A stretch of 64,000 bases of DNA from Talinum fruticosum (Eukaryota; Streptophyta; Magnoliopsida; Caryophyllales; Talinaceae). The notes under the pieces are model-generated. The model saw nothing but the letters and a program-made list of their open reading frames with translations, searched no databases and was not told where the DNA came from. The translations under genes and the position numbers were made by a program. Shown here piece by piece: positions 57,673-64,000 of the stretch (the stretch's first letter is position 1; every line of letters begins with the position of its first letter). The stretch lies in contig JAITYX010000009.1 in the NCBI GenBank assembly GCA_021018815.1, forward strand, positions 5,458,501 to 5,522,500, read 5' to 3'.

Positions 57673-59256
57673 ATGCCAAAAAGAGGTTCTCACCCCGATT
57701 TTCTTGGTTCCGCCACCAAGAAATCCCGCACAAAATGCTAGGAAGGCCCCTCAAATTCGAAACCTCTTGTCACCCAAGCACCTTGCGCTGGATGATAAAT
57801 TCTTCCCAACCATAAAATTTTCGTGGTTGCCTCACATACAATCGACCGCGGTCTACAACTTTCTCTGTTTCAGCGAGTTCATCTATCCCGAACTCGTCTC
57901 CGAGGGTATTTTAACCTCTAGAGTTCGTAACATCACTGTTCAAATCAATACTTCCCTCCTCCATCGTCCTGTTCAAAGTATCTTACCTTTTCTTGAACAA
58001 CAATCCAATACCTTTCAATGAGGTCGCTGACAACTTCTTTGAAAAGTACACCAAAGAGTTCCCCGGGTCACGTAAAAACTTTTCGTGGCCCAACTAAAGT
58101 CGAAGCTCGTCTTCGTGTTTCTTGCTGATGAGAACCTTCTTCTCACAACACTCCAGCAAGGAGAACCCTAACTCCAAGCATCTTAAAGCTCTTTTTGATA
58201 TCCTAGAGGGCTACGAAGTAGACCTCTTTCCCGCTATCATTGAGCAAATGGTCAGCTGTGCCAGCTCAAACTCGTAACAAGAAGAACACCCCTCTTCCCT
58301 TCGGTGATCTTCTCACTCTTATTTTCAAATAGTTCAAAGTTCCTCTTCCCTCATATCCGAACGCAAATTCCGAGGCTGCCATTGTAGTCGGCAAGAAGGA
58401 ACTTCTTGGGTAGGAATACCAGGAAACCAAACCTGGTGTCCGGATCCACGACTCGTAGCCGAGGCCACCATCTTTGCCTCGGACTCGGACCGAAACGCCT
58501 CTATCTCTTCCTACTCCACCTGGTGGCGCCTCGACCTCGGGTGCTTCCAAAACTCTTTCTTCCATTTTGTCCACCGCTTTCATGGACAAAATTTCTTCTG
58601 TGTCCTTGGAACTCAAGGACCTTCTCCGGTCATTCAAGATTGTCTTCCAATCTATGACCATCAACCAGAAAACCACCCAATCTCAAATAAGAGAGCAACA
58701 AGACGTGCTCCTTGAGATGAAGGCTCTAGTAAAGGAGCAAAGGGAGCTTCTCGAGCTCCGTCGGAGAGAAGATCCAAGGCAGCTCGAGATCCGAGTAACT
58801 TAGACACTTCGGGAATCCTCGAGCCTCGCCAAGTCCTCCTCGGACGGAGGAGAAGGAGAAGAAGAAGGAGAAGAAGCGAGAGGAGCTCGCGGCTGAGGCA
58901 GCTCCTTCGATCAAGGAGAGCCGGAAGGACAAGGAGCAGCGATCGGGGGTCCGGGTACTTTTGAAGCGCAACCGGAGGTGATTAGCTCGCATAATAGTCT
59001 AAGTGGGTTAGAAGAACCTCGCTGGCCAAGGACGAGTCGAGTAGCAGGTCGGCTTGAGCACACCTCTCCAGTCGTTGAATTCCAAGAGGACGAGCCTCTG
59101 GACGACCTAGTTCCGGGTCGGCCACTCGAACCGAGTCGATACCGGAGATTCCTGTACTTCCTCCACCACGCTCAAGCACATCGTCAAGATCTTATCGGTG
59201 CTCGGTGCACCACTCGTCTTTCCTCCTCAACCCCGATTGATCCATCCCCTCCTTAG
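57673..59256 (+). pseudogene. Third ORF of copia element C (env-like position)
   Basis: Starts MPKRGSHPDFLGSATKKSR. Then NTSLLHRP, a FDILEGYEVDLFPAIIEQM-type region, TRTETPLSLPTPPGGAST, a coiled coil around MDKISSVSLELKDLL and QDVLLEMKALVKEQRELLEL, a Lys/Glu-rich stretch, and the tail FQEDEPLDDLVPGRPLEPSR. About six frameshifts or stops. No transmembrane segment or signal peptide is evident, so env-like is only a positional label. SIRE/Maximus elements are known to carry such an ORF. Confidence 0.6.
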
Positions 59257-59603
59257 TTTCTTAGTGTTTTATTTACAGCATTTCATGTTTTTCTCTTTTG
59301 TCCGGACATCAAATATTACTTCTCGTTATATTCTTCCCTTTTTTTTTGTTTCGCTGAAAGGCAAGGGGAGAATAGATAAGAAAAAATTTGTTGTCTTGTT
59401 TAGGGAGTCTCTCGACCCTCTGTAAATATTTTTCTTTGACGTTAATGAAGTAAATGCATTTCATTAACAATTGCTGTCTATCTCGGATTTATTTCTTTTC
59501 TTGCTCGATAGCTATAAAATCTTAAGTTATTTTCTCGAGCAAGTTTGCAAATCGATTTATATCACTAATAAAGTTTTTGTCTAAATATGGAATGCCTTTC
59601 ATC
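59257..59603 (+). other. 3' untranslated region of copia C
   Basis: Non-coding, T-rich, ending in the polypurine tract. It matches 760-1295 and 5260-5765, including TTTTGTCCGGACATCAA and TTGTCTTGTTTAGGG. Confidence 0.6.
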
Positions 59604-59616
59604 AAAAAGGGGATAT
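59604..59616 (+). promoter_or_regulatory. Polypurine tract of copia C
   Basis: AAAAAGGGGATAT directly before TGAAGACTC at 59617. Confidence 0.8.
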
Positions 59617-61220
59617 TGAAGACTCGGACTTTATACTTACACTTTTCCGAGTTCCATCAAGGAATCAGGTCTAGACTTCACCTCTTATAGGGTTTTGATT
59701 TTAAGCCATTCCATGTGCCTTCGAAGCTTTTCTGAGTGATATATCATTTTCTCCGAGTGTTATAGAAACTATCATATTTGTTTATGCGTGACTCGATTGA
59801 CTCGTAAAGCATACTTATACTTACCACTTCACACTCGGTTCGAGTCACTCAACGCTCGAAATATCGCATGTTCAAACACTTTATTTCACGCACATAAACT
59901 CAGGTCTAACTTTATGCTCGCAGAATTACATTGTTAATTTACTTGTTCCAAGTCAGCATATTTAGTGTGAACTTTGTTTAGTCTAGATCAAATTTGTTTA
60001 CTCGACGTTCTACTTTGACTTGATTATCTTCTAGACTGACTAAGATCGAATTTTGAGCATCATGGATATTAGACTTAGAAAATTCCATTCCTTTTTTGAC
60101 TCAAATAATTAGTCACTTAATTATCTTAATTATGTTATTATCTATGTCTAATCTTGGACTAAAGTATTTTATACTTTGAGAACCAAATTGATTTACTTTT
60201 GTAGATTATTCAAACGAGGCTATCCTAATTTTGAATTGCAAAAGTAACTAGCTTCAAAACGTCAAATCACCAGCAGACAAGGCTTTTTCCACCTCTAACC
60301 TAGCCCCGGACATTGTGTCGTGGTTGTCCGCTTCCAAAACTGGAAATCTGCAACACTAAGCTCAACGATGGTTTCCACCTTATTTTTCAAGACACCACCG
60401 AGTGGTTTTGGGACTTCCAAAGGAGTCAAGAGTCGTTGCCCAACGTTCATATCTCAAAGGATATTTTCCGAGTGACTCGGAAAATCCATTACAACGGTCA
60501 CAAGAGACTTCTAGTCGGAAGATGGACACAACGGCTAAGCTGCTTGGTCATCTATAAATAGAAGCCAACTTCCAAGACTTAAAGATTGCTGAACCAACTG
60601 TTAATACACATACTTGAGCAAAAGTCATTGTATTCATTCTCAATCTTCTACTTACAACTCCAATTCTGTATTTATTATTTATCCGAGTTGTAAGGTCTTG
60701 TACTCGATTGCAAACACTTTCTTTCTTACTCTCTAAGTGAGGTCCCTTGACTTAGCTATAAGGGTTAACTTAGCTTAGTTGTCCCTAACTCGTAAGGGTG
60801 ATCTCGGTTAGGAAGTACTAGATAAGACAAGGTACTTTCCGAGTGTAGGAAAAACTTGTAAGGAGTTGTCTAAGGGAGCAACTTTGGTTGAGTCAGTCTA
60901 CTCGAATTTTGTGGACTCAAAATAGTGGATTTGTCTTTGTGCTTAGATTAGCATGGTCCGTGGTTTTCCGCCCCAGGAGGGTTTCCTCGTACTTTACGAG
61001 TTATTACGTTTTTGAGTGCATTCTAGACTCGGACAGCTTTACGGTTCTACTTAATCTATTTCTTCACTCTTCACTCGAATTCCGAGTTAGTACTTTTCCG
61101 AGTTCATCCTTGACTCTCACTCACCTCATATTCATATCTATTTTAAATTTTAAGAAAATTTCATCATCACCCTATTCACCCCCTCTAGGGTGACTTTGCC
61201 TCTCCTAGAGCAAACATTCA
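59617..61220 (+). repeat. 3' LTR of copia element C, 1,604 bp
   Basis: TGAAGACTCGGAC to GCAAACATTCA with TATA box at 60553-60560 and palindrome at 60464-60484. Flanked on the right by CCCAA. Confidence 0.9.
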
Positions 61221-61225
61221 CCCAA
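61221..61225. repeat. TSD (CCCAA) of copia element C, right
   Basis: Identical to 47166-47170. Confidence 0.9.
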
Positions 61226-62190
61226 AAACATAAAATTAAATTAAATAAATCGTGGTTAGAATGCCAATTTGGTGTCCTCAGGTTGTCCCACCTCGCTGAT
61301 CTAGATCTCAAACTTGATCTTAAAATGCTACGGTGGTGAATTGAAGGGGGCTTTTTACGAATTTTGTGAAGGTAAATGAGAAGATACGTGTGACTAATGA
61401 AGTATTAGGGTTTGGCTTTAGGGAGTATGATAAGATTAGGATAAAAAGAAACCAAGAGATCGGAATACTAGCGAGGGCATTTAGTAGCTCTTAGTTTAGC
61501 TTCAATAGTATGATGCATAAGGAATGAGCCAGTATGCAAATGAGAGCGTAAGCTCTCTATTTATATAGGAGGATTAAGTCACAAATGACCTAGGGTTAAG
61601 GCTTAAGCATCCGTCCATAAATGAGCAAGTAACATATTAAGAAAATCACAAAAATCGGACAAAAATATGATTGAACCGGATCCCGGGATTCGAGCTGTGG
61701 TGTGCGTTGCCAAACCTAAATGGCATGATATGGTCTTTCAGCTACTTTCGTGTTACAGACTAAACTCCGAGCAAAACACAACGTTTTTAGGTGCGATTGA
61801 GCCTTATGCGTGGCACCGGACTAAACAACGTCGTTTTGTGAAGATAAGCTCCGTGTCTTGGTTTGAATTCTTGGAGCAAAATGTAGAGATTTGATGCTTC
61901 GATTATGAAACGCGGCGCCGACCACACGACATCGTACGGATGACTTTAGTTCCCTGTCTTCGTTGGATGTTGACGACGGAATGAGGTGTTTTGAGCGTAA
62001 CAAAGCCTTGTACGCAGGCCGACCACCGTTGACTTTGGAGGATTGACTCGAGCTTGGACCATATGAAAGAAAATGATTTTTGGACTGACCGTGATCCAAA
62101 TCCACAAATAGGACTAGGATTTCATCATTGGTTCAACAAAATAAATTACGTAAATAATGAGATAAGGATGATACGTTTTAGGTGTCTACA
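61221..62190 (-). repeat. 3' LTR of Tat element A3, right part
   Basis: Continues the LTR interrupted at 47170; aligns with 12655-13706 of A2 (GGTTGTCCCACC, GATCTAGATCTC). Minus-strand TATA box at 61558-61565 with the GAGAGC/GCTCTC hairpin, and end CTACA at 62190. Confidence 0.8.
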
Positions 62191-62836
62191 GTTAGCCCTC
62201 ACTTCGACCTAGTCTAAAAGATGAAGGTTCAAATTAGACACTAAAGGATACTTATCTCGCTTTTGTGAGTTGTTTCGAACACCGATTCTTTTATAGTGTC
62301 TAGAATTGGTTGTCAGTCAAACCTAAACTCGAGACAGAGCTCGAACTTGATCGCGATGCATGCATTCGAAGTCCAGTGAGAGAATCCCGAGCTTGGCTTA
62401 ATCGGAGCCTAAAGCTTGGTGAATTTATATGCTGAAACTTCGATCGATCTTTGATCTTAAGCTTGGCATGATAATCTACCGTACTAACATGCTTGTTAGT
62501 GGATAATCATATGTATGAAAGTTTAGTATTTTAGCTGAATAATTCAATCAAAAACTTACCGAAACTTTGATTTGCAAAAGTTAAAATGGTGGGTCCTAAG
62601 ATCCACTTGCATGCATATCATTCCAAGAATCTACTTGCCACGCCTAATGGGACTTCACAAGCTAGCAACCAACTAGGGCTGCAAACTTGCACCGATGGGA
62701 CACCGTCAAACCTTGTGGCTGGAGCCGACCATCCTTTAGCAAGCCTGGTCCCAACGTGCTGTCGAGTTCCTTCTTGGTCTCCTCTTGCTTATTTGAATTT
62801 TATCTTGTGTGTTTGGTACGCCTTGGCGGATTTGTC

Positions 62837-62844
62837 TATAAAAA
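62837..62844 (+). promoter_or_regulatory. TATA box for antisense PMD gene (A3)
   Basis: TATAAAAA in TTGTCTATAAAAAGGAGG, 121 bp before the ATG at 62958. Confidence 0.55.
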
Positions 62845-63119
62845 GGAGGAGGGTTTACTTGACTTACTCCTCTCTTGCTTGCTCTAGTCTTGCTCTTGTT
62901 TTTCTCCTTCATATCTTGGAAAAACTACTTGGTTCTCACAAACACGACACTTCAAGTATGTCTAAGAGAAAGGCTCATCACATTGTAAGGACAAGGGCTA
63001 AGAAGTTAGTTCATGACAATTTCCTAGAATGAGAGTGGCGTCCTCATGATGAATGGAGCCAAAACGATATCTTGGTGGAAGCCGAGAACCACGTTTCTTC
63101 ACTTGTCATTTCTCTATTG

Positions 63120-63203
63120 GTAAGCTTATTGGCTTAAACTTCTTTATTTGCTCACATAGAGTAGTGCTTCTACTGAAGATTTTATTAGATTTTTATTTTG
63201 TAG
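63120..63203 (+). other. Intron 1 of antisense PMD gene (A3), 84 bp
   Basis: GTAAGCTTATTGG to ATTTTGTAG, canonical ends, same position as in A1 and A2. Confidence 0.65.
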
Positions 63204-63296
63204 AATGGTTCCATTCGGAGTAATGGGGCTATCCCGAAGTTCATAGAGATATTAACAGAAAGGAACTACTCCTTGGAGGATATCATGAATGGTACC

Positions 63297-63596
63297 GGGT
63301 TTGGTTCCGTTTACAATGCTTTGAATCATTTATGTGATTAAAAAAAGAGTGATCCCATTCAAGTCATTAGTGAGCACTTTTGGGACACAACTAACACATT
63401 TGATCTTCCTTTTGGGGAGATGACTATTACTCCTTTTAACTTTACCGGGTTTGGTTCCCTTTACAATGCTTTGAATCATTTATGTGATAAAAAAAGCGTG
63501 ATCCCATTCAAGTCATTAATGAGCACTTTTGGGACACAACTAACACATTTGATCTTCCTTTTGGGGAGATGACTATTACTCCTTTTGACTTTGCCG
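63297..63596 (+). repeat. 150-bp tandem duplication in the A3 PMD core
   Basis: Two near-identical 150-bp copies beginning GGGTTTGGTTCC at 63297 and 63447; 50 codons, frame kept. Neither A1 nor A2 has it. Confidence 0.85.
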
Positions 63597-64000
63597 TCCT
63601 CTCTAGCTTGGCCTTTTTGGGGAGCCTCGGGTCTATGACAAAAAAATTGTACAAAAACCGTGACTATTTGCTTCACCTCTTTGGTCTTGTGGTTAGTAGG
63701 TTTCCTTGGGAAAATTGCACTCTTCTTTTCAAGGCTTTTGAGAGTGCTGAGTTTTGGGCTCAACATAAGTCCAGGTTATGCTTGCTCTCTTGCTAAGCAC
63801 ATCGATCTTCTCCGACTTAGCTTTAAAGGTGCATGTTCACTATTCGGTGAACCTAGCGGACATAGATAAGATTAGAGATCTTAAATGGGGGCACCTGTTT
63901 ATACTTGTCTCATAAGAGGGTTTATGCTCTTGTGTGAGGCATATAAAGGCCAAGAGAGATTTGAAAAATTATCTTCCCTTATGTAGCTTGTGGAAACTCA

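Larger units (their letters stand above)
47171..61220 (+). mobile_element. Complete Ty1/copia element C (SIRE/Maximus-type), 14 kb including a nested insertion
   Basis: Two LTRs of about 1.6 kb, a primer-binding site, gag, protease, integrase, RT, RNase H, a third ORF and a polypurine tract in copia order (integrase before RT), flanked by a perfect 5-bp duplication. The nested 3.2-kb LTR-like insertion (52116-55310) splits pol; without it the element is about 10.9 kb, the size of SIRE-like elements, which also carry an extra ORF after pol. LTRs differ by several percent by eye, so the insertion is not recent. It interrupts the A3 LTR. Confidence 0.9.
62191..64000 (-). mobile_element. Internal region of Tat element A3 (continues beyond window)
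   Basis: The polypurine-tract complement at 62191-62203 (minus strand GTGAGGGCTAAC), spacer, then the antisense PMD gene. Its pol and 5' LTR would lie to the right of the window. Confidence 0.75.
62958..64000 (+). pseudogene. Antisense PMD-like gene in Tat element A3 (5' part, runs off window)
   Basis: Best preserved exon 1 of the three copies: MSKRKAHHIVRTRAKKLVHD, one TGA in place of a codon before EWRPHDEWSQNDILVEAENH, donor GTAAGC at 63120, acceptor TTTTGTAG at 63203. Exon 2: KFIEILTERNYSLEDIMNG, LPFGEMTITPFDFAVLSSL, FGLVVSRFPWEN and FKGACSLFGEPSG. A 150-bp tandem duplication (63297-63596) repeats the PMD core in frame. Basic N-terminus suggests nuclear targeting (inference). Confidence 0.65.

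Noticed and set aside
1..64000. Host protein-coding genes, tRNA or rRNA genes
   Set aside because: I found no conserved non-TE domain and no cloverleaf or rRNA core sequence by reading; a tRNAscan and protein search would be needed to exclude small ones.

Overview
This window looks like nuclear DNA from a flowering plant (probably a eudicot, low confidence), from a gene-poor heterochromatic region. I found no intact host gene, no tRNA or rRNA and no prokaryotic feature. Almost all of it is nested, decayed LTR retrotransposons, plus one CACTA DNA transposon and one large tandem array. Coding regions carry many stops and frameshifts. Several in-frame stops are TAG where CAG would be expected, and Cys-to-Tyr changes occur in zinc knuckles, as expected from C-to-T decay of methylated DNA.

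Layout. (1) 1-7311: fragments of two Ty1/copia elements of SIRE/Maximus type (D1, D2), keeping a third ORF after pol, polypurine tracts and LTRs. (2) 7312-8890: minus-strand remnant with a fairly well kept ~315-codon reading frame. (3) 8890-27000: a minus-strand Ty3/gypsy Tat-lineage element (A1), split at 11701/24899 by a second member of its family (A2, 11702-24898, target duplication ACGGT/ACGGC). Both carry, between pol and the 3' LTR and in antisense to pol, a gene with a plant mobile domain (PMD)-like protein, its own TATA box and several GT-AG introns. (4) 27000-32150: plus-strand Ty3/gypsy pol and 3' region (B). (5) 32156-34727: plus-strand Tat 5' LTR, primer-binding site and a ~50-bp minisatellite (A4). 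(6) 34728-36150: inverted fragment of B (B2). (7) 36151-62190: the 3' LTR of a third Tat element (A3), swollen by five ~1.35-kb tandem units (36127-44546) and by insertions. A 1,666-bp CACTA element sits in the fifth unit (41673-43338, TSD TTT). A complete SIRE-type copia element C (47171-61220, perfect TSD CCCAA) sits in the LTR, and it is itself split by a 3.2-kb LTR-like insertion (52116-55310). (8) 62191-64000: internal part of A3, again with the antisense PMD gene.

Nesting gives relative ages: B2 is older than A3, which is older than the array, CACTA and copia C; C is older than its inserted LTR. A1 is older than A2. The most interesting biology is the intron-bearing antisense PMD gene kept in three Tat copies, the tandem array that carries about 24 bp of the host integrase into which its LTR inserted, and the shared promoter design (TATAAATAG with an upstream GAGTCACTC-type palindrome) in the copia LTR and before its third ORF. 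All alignments were made by eye, so boundaries not marked by a TSD are approximate.
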